NCBI GenBank assembly: GCA_964567685.1
Contig: CAZMNO010000012.1
Coordinates: forward strand, 1 to 64,000
Direction: 5' to 3'
Source: UBA5972 sp964567685
GTDB taxonomy: Bacteria > Pseudomonadota > Alphaproteobacteria > Rhodobacterales > Rhodobacteraceae
DNA: 64,000 nt
Shown: piece after piece, positions 16,223 through 24,942 of the stretch
How the letters are laid out: each line of letters starts with the position of its first letter
Position numbering within the stretch: position 1 is the stretch's first letter
Notes under the pieces: generated by a model
What the model saw: the letters and a program-made list of their open reading frames with translations, nothing else
What the model was told of the DNA's origin: nothing
The model's database searches: none
Translations under genes and position numbers: made by a program

Positions 16223-18472
16223 ATGCCTGATTTGCTAGTTGAACTCTTCTCCGAAGAAATCCCTGCCCGGATGCAGGCCAAAGCTGCATCCGATCTGAAG
16301 CGTCTCGTTACGGATGGGTTGGTCGAGGCCGGTATCACCTATGAAGCGGCCGCGGCTTTTGCGACACCCCGGCGATTGTGCCTCAGTATGACCGGCCTGC
16401 TGCCGCAATCGCCCGATATCGGCGAAGAGCGTAAAGGCCCGCGCGCCGATGCGCTGGAAAAGGCGCTGGCGGGTTTTCTGCGCTCAACCGGGCTGACGCA
16501 GGATCAGCTGAGTTTGCGCGACGATAAAAAGGGGCAGGTCTGGTTTGCGGTGATCGAAAAGCCGGGGCGCAAGGCCGCCGATGTGGTGGCCGAGGTGGTT
16601 GAGGCGACGATCCGCAACTTCCCCTGGCCGAAATCCATGCGCTGGGGCGGTGGGAGTTTGCGCTGGGTGCGCCCGCTCCATTCGATTCTTGCGATCCTGC
16701 ATGACGAAACCGGGTCTGAGACCGTGCCGCTTGAGATTGACGGGATCATCAGCGGATCGACGACCGAAGGGCACCGTTTCATGGGCGATGGGCGGTTTGA
16801 AGTTACCTCATTTGAAGACTATGTCGCCAGGCTCAAAGCCAACAGGGTGATCCTTGATCCAAGCGAGCGCGCCGATCACATCTGGGTCGAAGCCCATAAC
16901 ATGGCCTTCGCCCAGGGCCTGGAAGTGGTAGAAGACAAAAAGCTTTTGGCCGAGGTTGCGGGGCTGGTGGAATGGCCGGTGGTGCTGATGGGTGACATTG
17001 CCGATGATTTCCTCGACCTGCCGCCGGAGGTTTTGCAGACCTCGATGCGCGAGCATCAGAAGTTTTTCTCGGTCAGAAACCCAAAAACCGGGCGGATCGA
17101 GAAATTCGTCACCGTCGCTAACCGCGAAACGGCGGATGACGGCGCGACCATTCTGGCGGGCAACCAGAAAGTGCTGTTTGCGCGGCTGTCGGATGCGAAA
17201 TTCTTCTGGGAGAACGATCTGCGCATTGTCAATTCGGTCGGCCTTGAGGGCATGGGCAAGCCGCTGGAAAATGTCACCTTCCACAACAAGCTCGGATCAC
17301 AAGCCGAAAGGATCACCCGGATCGAGGCGCTGGCTCGGGAAATTGCGCCATTGGTCGGGGCCAAGCCGGATATGGCGGCAGAGGCTACCCGCATCGCCAA
17401 GGCTGATCTCAGTTCCGAGATGGTGAATGAATTCCCTGAATTGCAGGGGATCATGGGGAAATACTATGCGCAGGCAGCCGGGCATGATGACGGGGTGCCG
17501 GAGGCTTGCGAGGAACATTACTCGCCACTTGGGCCAACTGATGATGTGCCGACTGCGCCGATTTCCGTGGCGGTGGCACTAGCGGATAAGATCGACACGC
17601 TGACCGGGTTCTGGACGATTGATGAGAAACCGACTGGGTCGAAGGATCCGTTTGCGCTAAGGCGAGCAGCGCTGGGGATAATCCGGCTCTTGCTTGAGAA
17701 CGGTGCGCGACTGGGTCTGAAGTATTTGATTGAACAAGGAACCGCTGAAAATTATTGGACTTGGGCGGCTTACGCTTCCGCGGATATTGAGGCGGCTGAA
17801 AATGAGCTGGCTGCGAGACTTCGGATTGACATTGAAGACCTGCCTCGATTGCGCGCGCTAGTAAAGGAAAACCTCTCCCCGAAAGTTTCACATTCTCGGT
17901 TCAAAGGAGCTCTTAAAAAGCCCTTGAAAGAATTTGAAAACCCGCAATTTGACCTCCTATCCTTCTTCCACGATCGCCTGAAAGTCCACCTGCGCGAGCA
18001 AAACATCCGCCACGATGTCATCGACGCCTGCCTTGCCATGCCCGGCAATGACGACCTCGTTCTGCTGGTTAATCGCGCCATCGCCCTGAGCGCGTTCCTC
18101 AAAACCGATGATGGAGAAAATCTCGTTCAGGGCTTCAAACGCGCCAATAACATCCTGACGGCCGAGGAAAAGAAGGACGGTGTGGCTTACGAAGGCACGC
18201 CCGAGGTCAAGTTCGCCGAAGACCCCAGCGAAAATGCCCTTTTCGCGGCCCTTGATGCAGCTGAAACCGCGATCAAACCGGCGATGGAGGCCGAGGATTT
18301 CGCTGCTGCCATGACCGCTATGGCCGCCCTCCGCGCCCCGATTGACGGGTTTTTTGAGGCGGTGCAGGTCAATACCGACAAGCAGATCGTGCGCCGCAAC
18401 CGCCTGTGCCTGCTCAACCGCATCCGCGAGGTTATGGGGCAGGTGGCGAAGTTCGAGGCGCTTGAAGGGTAA
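16223..18472 (+). CDS. glyS: Glycyl-tRNA synthetase beta subunit
   Basis: A 749-residue tRNA-binding subunit of the alpha2-beta2 enzyme. Typical are MPDLLVELFSEEIPARMQ, FPWPKSMRWG, TSMREHQKFFSV, ENVTFHNKLGSQAERI, the HD-like ADKIDTLTGFW segment and the C-terminal DALR-type anticodon-binding part ending RNRLCLLNRIREVMGQVAKFEALEG. It is about 60 residues longer than the E. coli protein; much of the surplus lies between LLENGARLGLKYL and LLSFFHDRLKV (about residues 505-575), where base composition is richer in A/T. It forms an operon with glyQ and two intervening genes. Confidence 0.97.
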   Translation: MPDLLVELFSEEIPARMQAKAASDLKRLVTDGLVEAGITYEAAAAFATPRRLCLSMTGLLPQSPDIGEERKGPRADALEKALAGFLRSTGLTQDQLSLRDDKKGQVWFAVIEKPGRKAADVVAEVVEATIRNFPWPKSMRWGGGSLRWVRPLHSILAILHDETGSETVPLEIDGIISGSTTEGHRFMGDGRFEVTSFEDYVARLKANRVILDPSERADHIWVEAHNMAFAQGLEVVEDKKLLAEVAGLVEWPVVLMGDIADDFLDLPPEVLQTSMREHQKFFSVRNPKTGRIEKFVTVANRETADDGATILAGNQKVLFARLSDAKFFWENDLRIVNSVGLEGMGKPLENVTFHNKLGSQAERITRIEALAREIAPLVGAKPDMAAEATRIAKADLSSEMVNEFPELQGIMGKYYAQAAGHDDGVPEACEEHYSPLGPTDDVPTAPISVAVALADKIDTLTGFWTIDEKPTGSKDPFALRRAALGIIRLLLENGARLGLKYLIEQGTAENYWTWAAYASADIEAAENELAARLRIDIEDLPRLRALVKENLSPKVSHSRFKGALKKPLKEFENPQFDLLSFFHDRLKVHLREQNIRHDVIDACLAMPGNDDLVLLVNRAIALSAFLKTDDGENLVQGFKRANNILTAEEKKDGVAYEGTPEVKFAEDPSENALFAALDAAETAIKPAMEAEDFAAAMTAMAALRAPIDGFFEAVQVNTDKQIVRRNRLCLLNRIREVMGQVAKFEALEG

Positions 18473-18476
18473 CAGG

Positions 18477-18553
18477 TGTCATCCCCGCGCAAGCGGGGAT
18501 CTCTCAAGGGTGGCACTTGGTTGAAATAGGTCCCCGCTTGCGCGGGGATGACA
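18477..18553. repeat. Inverted pair of REP-like palindromic elements
   Basis: Two 26-base arms, 18477-18502 and 18528-18553, are inverted copies with one mismatch, separated by 25 bases. Each arm is itself palindromic around CCCCGCGCAAGCGGGG. The motif GTCATCCCCGC..GCGGGGA is a dispersed repeat known from many proteobacterial genomes. Here it sits four bases after the glyS stop and ahead of the PPDK-like gene, so it may also end glyS transcription, although no T run follows. Confidence 0.85.
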
Positions 18554-18649
18554 TCAGCTTGCAAACACCGCCTAATGCCGCAGTGCAGCGAAAAAACTTG
18601 CGTGTGCAGCAAATCGCCGTAGACTGTCGGGGTTAAAGAAAGACCCAGC

Positions 18650-21220
18650 ATGAGCGAATACGCGCAAATTCAACGACTTGGCAAAGATGCCGACATTCCG
18701 GCGGCCATCTATGGTGCCCGCGCCAGCCGTCTGGCCAAGCTTCGCCACCTGGGATTGCCCGTGCCGCTGGCCTATGGTGTCTCGGTTTCCGCCGTGCACG
18801 GTATCGCTCAGGGCCACAATCCAGACATCGCAGCATTGCTGGCTGAATTTGGCGAGCGCGGCATCGTTTCGGTGCGCTCAAGCCCGGTTGACCGGGATTG
18901 GGGTGGGCCGGAAACGCTTTTGAATATCGGGCTCAACGACGACATCCATGCCAAGCTCTGCCATCGGTTGGGCAAAGAGGACGCGAATGCGCTTTATTGC
19001 CGGTTCGTGCATGACTACTCGATCCATGTCGCGCGTCTGGATGCCGAGGCATTTGAGGATATCGGGGAAATCGCAAGTGGTAACCCCGAGACGCTGAAAA
19101 AAGCACTGGCGGTTTATGAAGGCGAAATGGAGGAACCCTTTCCACAAGACCCGGTGCGTCAGCTTTCGCAGGTGCTGCGTTCAATGGCACGCGCCTGGGA
19201 GGGCACGACCGCCCGAATATTGCGCCAGGCACGTGGCGCACCTGCAGATGCAGGGCTTGGCCTCATTGTGCAGCGCATGGCCCTTGGGCTTGGCGCCGGG
19301 GAAAGCGGTGCCGGGATCGTGCAGTTTGTTAAGCCATCGACCGGTGAAGCGGCGGTGCGCGGACGCTATATGCCCAAAGGGCAGGGGCGCGATGCTATTC
19401 AGCCGGGCAGCGAATCCCTCTTTATTATCAAAGACAAGCGCGGTCGCTCGCTGGAAGATGCCCAACCCGATGCACTGGATGATCTGCGCAAATACGGCTC
19501 CATCGCCCGCATGGGGTGCCATGATGCACTCAGGTTTGAGTTCACGCTTGAGGCTGGCAAAATCTGGCTGCTTGATGCCGCCCCGGCAGACCGCAGCCCA
19601 CGCGCGGCTGTGCGCATCGCTGTGGATCTGGCCGAAGACGGTGCAATCAGCCGCAAATCGGCCATTCTGAGGGTCGAGCCGCGCAATCTGCAACAATTGC
19701 TGCATCCGCAGATCGACCCCGAAGCCCCCCGCGACGTGTTTGCCACCGGATTGGCAGCCAGCCCCGGCGCTGCCTCTGGTCGGATCGTGTTTTCCGCCAC
19801 CGCAGCGCAGGCTTCCGCAGCGCGGGAGGAACCCTCGATCCTGGTCAGGGTGGAAACCAGCCCGGAAGACATCCGCGGAATGCACTCGGCCAAAGGTGTG
19901 CTGACTGAACGTGGGGGCATGACCAGCCATGCCGCGGTGATCGCCCGTGGATTGGGCCTGCCCTGTGTGGTTGGCGCGTCTGATATCACCCTGAATTTCA
20001 AGAAAAAAACCCTGACAACCAAAGCCGGTGAGGTATTTCACGAAGGCGACATGATCACCGTTGACGGCACTAATGGCGTGGCCATGGTCGGTTCGGTCGG
20101 CATGGTCAGGCCCGATCTTGACGGTGCTTTCGCCACGCTGATGAGCTGGGCAGACGAATTTCGCGATATCGGCATCCGCGCCAATGCCGACACACCCGCA
20201 GATGCCCGCATCGCAAGGGTATTCGGGGTTGATGGCATCGGCCTTTGCCGCACCGAGCACATGTTCTTTGAAGAAGACCGGCTGACCGTCATGCGGGAAA
20301 TGATCTTTGCCGATGAAGAGGTCGATCGCCGCGCCGCTCTTGACCGCCTGCTGCCCATGCAGCGCGGTGATTTTGTTGAACTTTTTGAGATCATGCAGGG
20401 CCTGCCGGTCTGCATTCGTCTGTTTGACCCGCCCTTGCACGAATTTCTACCGCATTCGCGCGAAGCCATGCAGGAGCTGGCCGAGGCGATGGATCTGCCG
20501 GTATCGCAAGTGATCGCCCGGCGCGAAAGCCTGGCGGAGTTCAACCCAATGCTGGGCATGCGCGGGGTTCGCCTGGGTATCACGGTGCCGGAAATCTATG
20601 AGATGCAAGCACGGGCTATTTTTGAAGCAACGGTTCTGGCGTCAAAGAACGGCGAACCGGTGGTACCAGAGATAATGATCCCGCTGGTTTCTGCATCACG
20701 CGAGGTTGAACTGGTGCGCGCCCGCATTGATGCCGTGGCGGTTGAAGTGCAAAACGAAAGCGGGGTTGCGTTCACCTACCGTCTCGGCGCGATGGTCGAA
20801 ACCCCGCGTGCCGCCCTTCGTGCCGGGGACCTGGCGGCGAATTGCGCCTTTTTGAGCTTTGGCACCAATGACCTGACACAAATGGCCTATGGCCTCAGCC
20901 GCGATGACGCCGGGCGCTTTATGAGTACCTATGTCAATCAGGAGGTATTCGCTGAGGATCCGTTTCACACGCTTGATATGGATGGTGTCGGTGAATTGCT
21001 TTTGCTGGCGTCCGAGCGGGGTCGTGCAGCCAACGGGAATGTGGTTCTCTCTGTTTGTGGAGAACATGGCGGGGACCCCGCGTCGATCGAGTTTTGCCGC
21101 GCTGCGGGCTTTGATTATGTCTCCTGCTCGCCCTTCCGCGTGCCCATTGCGCATCTGGCAGCGGCCCAGTCTGCGGTGCGGGGAACCAACAAATCCACCG
21201 AAGATCTGGTGGTCACCTGA
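18650..21220 (+). CDS. ppdK: Pyruvate, phosphate dikinase-like enzyme (PEP-utilising)
   Basis: An 856-residue protein with the PPDK architecture: a nucleotide-binding N-terminal region (VSVRSSPVDRDWGGPETLLNIGLND, matching the usual VSVRSG...VLNLGLND), the phosphohistidine domain with GGMTSHAAVIARGLGLPCVVGA (catalytic His427), and the TIM-barrel PEP/pyruvate domain with GIGLCRTEHMFF, MLGMRGVRLGI, GAMVETPRAAL, SFGTNDLTQM and SVCGEHGGDP. PPDK interconverts PEP and pyruvate with ATP or AMP and phosphate. The N-terminal ATP-grasp part deviates from the canonical GGKGANLAEM form, so activity in the ATP half-reaction is less certain than the PEP half. Confidence 0.87.
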   Translation: MSEYAQIQRLGKDADIPAAIYGARASRLAKLRHLGLPVPLAYGVSVSAVHGIAQGHNPDIAALLAEFGERGIVSVRSSPVDRDWGGPETLLNIGLNDDIHAKLCHRLGKEDANALYCRFVHDYSIHVARLDAEAFEDIGEIASGNPETLKKALAVYEGEMEEPFPQDPVRQLSQVLRSMARAWEGTTARILRQARGAPADAGLGLIVQRMALGLGAGESGAGIVQFVKPSTGEAAVRGRYMPKGQGRDAIQPGSESLFIIKDKRGRSLEDAQPDALDDLRKYGSIARMGCHDALRFEFTLEAGKIWLLDAAPADRSPRAAVRIAVDLAEDGAISRKSAILRVEPRNLQQLLHPQIDPEAPRDVFATGLAASPGAASGRIVFSATAAQASAAREEPSILVRVETSPEDIRGMHSAKGVLTERGGMTSHAAVIARGLGLPCVVGASDITLNFKKKTLTTKAGEVFHEGDMITVDGTNGVAMVGSVGMVRPDLDGAFATLMSWADEFRDIGIRANADTPADARIARVFGVDGIGLCRTEHMFFEEDRLTVMREMIFADEEVDRRAALDRLLPMQRGDFVELFEIMQGLPVCIRLFDPPLHEFLPHSREAMQELAEAMDLPVSQVIARRESLAEFNPMLGMRGVRLGITVPEIYEMQARAIFEATVLASKNGEPVVPEIMIPLVSASREVELVRARIDAVAVEVQNESGVAFTYRLGAMVETPRAALRAGDLAANCAFLSFGTNDLTQMAYGLSRDDAGRFMSTYVNQEVFAEDPFHTLDMDGVGELLLLASERGRAANGNVVLSVCGEHGGDPASIEFCRAAGFDYVSCSPFRVPIAHLAAAQSAVRGTNKSTEDLVVT

Positions 21221-21303
21221 AGAAAGCCCGCTAAATATGGGTAATTACCTGTCTTTTTTCTGGGGTTTGAGTCGCGATCCATGGCAAGATTGTTGACGGG
21301 ATA

Positions 21304-21324
21304 AAAACGGATTGTTGCCGTTTT
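21304..21324 (+). terminator. Weak intrinsic terminator after the PPDK-like gene
   Basis: AAAACGG (21304-21310) pairs with CCGTTTT (21318-21324) around a 7-base loop; the T's are part of the stem. It lies 84 bases past the PPDK stop in a 212-base gap whose remainder should hold the promoter of the next gene. Confidence 0.45.
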
Positions 21325-21432
21325 GACACGAATACGGGCTGGACATCCGGCTCAACCTATCTATTTCCGCATGGATTCTGTAGTTCAGGCTCATATTGGG
21401 GCTGGGCAAAATGTGAACTCGAGGTAGGGCTG

Positions 21433-22152
21433 ATGAGATTCTCTCAGGCTTTGGCAGTGTTATGTATTGGTTTTCTGGTCCCCGTCAGCACGACGCTGGC
21501 TGAGGGAACATTAAGCAGTTCCAACACCTTAACGGACGAAGTGAATGTTCAGATCGTCACCATGCTGGGACAGGAAACCTCGGCTTTGCGGCGTGCGTCC
21601 AGTGAACGGCTGAGCGAACTGGCAAGCCCTTCACCCAAACGCGTCAGACGCGGCTGGTTATTTGGCCGCAAAAAGACCGATCCTATTGACGACTACCCCC
21701 ACACACGCGCCTCGCTGGCCCGCATGCCGGTGACCAAGGGCGATGCACAATGGGCGTGCCTGACCGAGGCGCTTTACTTTGAGGCGCGCGGTGAAAGCGT
21801 CAAAGGCCAGTTTGCGGTGGCCGAGGTTATTCTGAACCGGGTGGATTCACGCAGCTTCCCGCGCACGGTCTGCTCTGTTGTGCGCCAGGGCACCGGCAAC
21901 GGCAAACATGCCTGCCAGTTTTCCTATAAATGTGACGGCAAGAACGAAAACATGACGGAAAAGGGGGCCTATCACCGGGCCGGCAAAATCGCCAAGCTGA
22001 TGCTTGAAGGCGAACCCCGTATCCTGACCAAAGGCGCGACCTATTATCATTCCACTGCGGTCAATCCGTCCTGGGCGCGGAAATTTACCAATACGACAAA
22101 GATCGGCGTGCACAAATTCTATCGCGATCCGCGGCGGATCAGTCTGAACTGA
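21433..22152 (+). CDS. Exported SleB/CwlJ-type cell wall hydrolase
   Basis: A 239-residue protein with a signal peptide (residues 1-23, ending TTLA), a variable linker containing a basic KRVRRGWLFGRKK stretch, and a C-terminal Hydrolase_2 domain: CLTEALYFEARGESVKGQFAVAEVILNRVDSRSFPRTVCSVV...CQFSYKCDG...GATYYHSTAVNPSWAR. The Glu of EALYFEARGE is the catalytic acid of this lytic-transglycosylase-like fold. It presumably cleaves peptidoglycan in the periplasm. It is convergent with the CAP-domain gene, with 13 bases between stops. Confidence 0.9.
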   Translation: MRFSQALAVLCIGFLVPVSTTLAEGTLSSSNTLTDEVNVQIVTMLGQETSALRRASSERLSELASPSPKRVRRGWLFGRKKTDPIDDYPHTRASLARMPVTKGDAQWACLTEALYFEARGESVKGQFAVAEVILNRVDSRSFPRTVCSVVRQGTGNGKHACQFSYKCDGKNENMTEKGAYHRAGKIAKLMLEGEPRILTKGATYYHSTAVNPSWARKFTNTTKIGVHKFYRDPRRISLN

Positions 22153-22165
22153 TCAAAGAACGATT

Positions 22166-22798
22166 TCAGCCGAGATATTCCTGCGTGATGTAAAATCGCC
22201 CGCAATTGGGAGCTTTGGCATCAAATGCGATGCCAGCACCAACCAGCTTCATACGCCCGTTCAACAGGTTTCGGCGGTGCCCGGAAGACCCCATCCAGCC
22301 CGCCACCACCCATTCCGCCAGGCTTGCATAGCTGTGGGCGGGTACCTTGCCGCCTTTGCGAAACTCAAACCGGCAGGCGCCGGCGCTCTGGGTGATGAAT
22401 TCGCTATTGCCGAATTGAAAGCGGCTGTAGGCGGCGATGTTTTCGGCAGCAGTTTTGTATTTCAGCCCAGTTGATCGAATTCGTGACTTCATCTTCTGCT
22501 GGCCGGCAACAGTGGATACGTGGCTGAGCTTATGCGCCCCTGCCATCCATTTGCTGTGCGCCCTGGCAATGCCGGTCAGAGGTGCGGCCAGAACCAAACC
22601 CTTTTTGCCACGCGTGCAGCGCGCATAACTGGCCTCCATCGCCATGGCTTCGGAAAACAGCGTTTGGTCAATCCCGCGGGTTGGGATCGTTTTCATATGC
22701 TGGGCGCCATAATCAGGCCGTGTGCAGGCGGCCTCTGCTCTGCTCAGGTCAAGGAACAGCATCGACAGAACAAGCAGGGCGGGAATGAATGCGCGCAT
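22166..22798 (-). CDS. Secreted CAP-domain protein (SCP/PR-1 family)
   Basis: A 210-residue exported protein with a signal peptide (about 1-23, ending RAEA) and a CAP domain. Recognisable are ARAHSKWMAGAHKLSHVS, KTAAENIAAYSRF and the C-terminal VVAGWMGSSGHRRNLLNGRMKLVGAGIAF, which carry the His and Glu cluster of the CAP cavity. Bacterial CAP proteins are secreted, mostly of unknown role. The ATG at 22798 is chosen because GGAGGAGATC lies directly upstream. Confidence 0.9.
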   Translation of the reverse strand: MRAFIPALLVLSMLFLDLSRAEAACTRPDYGAQHMKTIPTRGIDQTLFSEAMAMEASYARCTRGKKGLVLAAPLTGIARAHSKWMAGAHKLSHVSTVAGQQKMKSRIRSTGLKYKTAAENIAAYSRFQFGNSEFITQSAGACRFEFRKGGKVPAHSYASLAEWVVAGWMGSSGHRRNLLNGRMKLVGAGIAFDAKAPNCGRFYITQEYLG

Positions 22799-22966
22799 GA
22801 TCTCCTCCATCGGGTGGCACCAGCCAGTTTAATGGTGCTCTGGCTGCATTAGTCGAGTGTTTTCTTGCCAAATATCCATCGCAAAGCCTAAAATTTCTTG
22901 TTTGAACTCACCCCGCGCGATAGAGACACGCGGGATTTTAAACCTGTCCTGGCCGGGGAGCGAGAC

Positions 22967-23905
22967 ATGACAGACGAAATCAGCCTGGCGTTTGAAATGC
23001 CTCATGCGCGATCGGTTGTGACCGGGGGAAAAGACCCACTGGACCGGATTTCGGTGCGCGATTACACGCGCGAGGTTGAAATCGGCGCGTTCCAGGCTGA
23101 ACGCGGAGTGACCCAGCGCATACGTTTCAACGTGGTGCTCGAGGTTTCGCACCACGCAGCAGCGCAGTCTGATGATGTTGATCAGGTTCTGTCATACGAC
23201 ACGATTACAGAGGCTATAGACGCCCAACTGTCGACCGAGCGCATCAATCTTCTGGAGACGCTGGCCGAACGGGTCGCCGAACGGGTTTTGGAAAACCCGA
23301 AAGCCGTGCGGGTTTTCGTGCGGATCGAAAAGCTCGACCGGATCCCGGGAACGCTGGGTGTCGAGATTGTTCGCGCGCGTATCGAAGGCAAAAACGTCGT
23401 GCGACCGGTCTCAGAAGAGGTCCGCAAGGTCGACGAAGCCGTGCACCCGCTGGTGGTTTTTCTGCCCAATTCGGTGCTTCACTCCGATGAATTGTCAAAA
23501 TGGCTCGATGCGATCTCTCAGCACGATCATCCGGCGATCATCTGTGTTGAGCAGGCCCCCGAAGAGTCGCCGCTGGCTGATGTAGCCGCTGCAAACCGGC
23601 GCATCGCTCTTTTGAGCATCGAACAGAACGCCTGGGTGCTAGCTGGCAAAGACAAACGCTGTGTCGTGGTCGACAGCCGTACCGAGCTTGATTGGGCCAT
23701 GAAGCACGGGCAATTGTCGGTCTGGGCACCCTCCAAAATCGTGCTTGATGCGGTTGAAGGCCCCAGGGGCCACGAGATCGCCCCGCTAGAGCTGGCGCTT
23801 TGGTTCGCGTCGGAGTTTTCCGCCGAGGAACTGGCCGTTCTGGGGAACGTGGACAGAGCTCCGGTGCCGGGTCTGCGGACGGTCAAATCTCCGTCGCAGC
23901 TTTGA
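22967..23905 (+). CDS. folB: Dihydroneopterin aldolase-like protein with extra C-terminal domain
   Basis: A 312-residue protein. Residues about 28-120 form a FolB fold: ISVRDYTREVEIGAFQAERGVTQRI, the conserved Tyr in LSYDTITEAI, the NLLETLAERVAERVL helix and the catalytic Lys in IEKLDRIPGTLGVEI. FolB converts dihydroneopterin to 6-hydroxymethyl-dihydropterin. The remaining ~180 residues (VVFLPNSVLHSDELSKWLDAI...) form a second domain I do not recognise, which makes the protein about 2.5 times the usual FolB length. The ATG at 22967 follows GGGGAGCGAG. It is followed after six bases by folP, which supports the folate role. Confidence 0.85.
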   Translation: MTDEISLAFEMPHARSVVTGGKDPLDRISVRDYTREVEIGAFQAERGVTQRIRFNVVLEVSHHAAAQSDDVDQVLSYDTITEAIDAQLSTERINLLETLAERVAERVLENPKAVRVFVRIEKLDRIPGTLGVEIVRARIEGKNVVRPVSEEVRKVDEAVHPLVVFLPNSVLHSDELSKWLDAISQHDHPAIICVEQAPEESPLADVAAANRRIALLSIEQNAWVLAGKDKRCVVVDSRTELDWAMKHGQLSVWAPSKIVLDAVEGPRGHEIAPLELALWFASEFSAEELAVLGNVDRAPVPGLRTVKSPSQL

Positions 23906-23911
23906 TCTGAT

Positions 23912-24919
23912 ATGTCCGGCGAACGCTATTTCCGCGTGCTTGTTCAAACCGGTACCGCGCGGCCCAGAACGGCAGTTTCGCTTGCAGGCGGAAACCTCTG
24001 GTTTACCCATGCCGAATGCCTGAGCCGCGACGCAGCGCCCAGAATAGTGCCCGCAAACAAAATTCCTGAAGATGTACTTGCAAATCTCACCAGCGAACGC
24101 GCCGCGATCTGCGGGCTGAAAATGAATCAGCCACGCCTGATGGGCGTCCTGAATGCAACGCCTGACAGTTTTTCTGACGGTGGGCGGTTTGATCGTGTTC
24201 AAATGGCCTGTGCCGGGGCTGAGCAGATGATCGCCGAGCGCACAGATATCCTGGATATCGGCGGTGAATCCACCCGCCCGGGTGCAGATACGATTGATCC
24301 GTTCCGGGAAATCAGGCGTGTCGTGCCGGTCATCAAGCATTTGAAATCGACCGGGCAGCGCATCGCCATCTCAATCGATACACGCAAGGCCCCGGTTGCC
24401 TCGGCCGCGCTGAGGGCCGGGGTGAGATTGGTCAATGATGTGTCCGCCCTGACCTATGATCCCCAGATGGCAGCGCTTGTCAGCCAGACAGGGGCCGCCG
24501 TTTGTCTGATGCATGCAAGCGGTGACCCCAAGACCATGCAGGAAAACCCGGTTTACGAGAACGTGCTGCTGGATGTGTACGACTATCTGAGGGATCGCAT
24601 TGCTTACAGTGAATCCCAGGGGATTGCGCGCAGCCGCATCATAGTCGATCCCGGCATCGGATTTGGCAAGACACGGGACCACAACCTTACTTTGATCCGG
24701 GGCCTCAGCCTGTTTCACGCACTCGGATGCGTGGTTCTGCTTGGGGTCTCGCGCAAGCGGTTTATTGGCACCATCGGTGGTGAGCCGGTTGCACAGGCCC
24801 GTGCACCGGGATCAATCGCCATCGGCCTTGAGGCGCTGCGGCAGGGGGTTCAGATACTGCGCGTGCATGATATAAGAGAGACAAAGCAAGCGCTCGCACT
24901 TTGGCAGGCGTCTCGATAA
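23912..24919 (+). CDS. folP: Dihydropteroate synthase
   Basis: A 335-residue enzyme joining p-aminobenzoate to the pterin pyrophosphate, the sulfonamide target. Motifs: MGVLNATPDSFSDGGRF, LDIGGESTRPGAD, SIDTRKAPVASAAL, LVNDVSAL, IIVDPGIGFGKT and GVSRKRFIGTI. The first ~70 residues precede the usual domain start; this extension (YFRVLVQTG...) is shared by Rhodobacterales FolP as I remember them. The operon order is folB-folP-glmM with gaps of 6 and 23 bases. Confidence 0.96.
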   Translation: MSGERYFRVLVQTGTARPRTAVSLAGGNLWFTHAECLSRDAAPRIVPANKIPEDVLANLTSERAAICGLKMNQPRLMGVLNATPDSFSDGGRFDRVQMACAGAEQMIAERTDILDIGGESTRPGADTIDPFREIRRVVPVIKHLKSTGQRIAISIDTRKAPVASAALRAGVRLVNDVSALTYDPQMAALVSQTGAAVCLMHASGDPKTMQENPVYENVLLDVYDYLRDRIAYSESQGIARSRIIVDPGIGFGKTRDHNLTLIRGLSLFHALGCVVLLGVSRKRFIGTIGGEPVAQARAPGSIAIGLEALRQGVQILRVHDIRETKQALALWQASR

Positions 24920-24942
24920 CGATTTGAATTAGCAGGTGTTTT

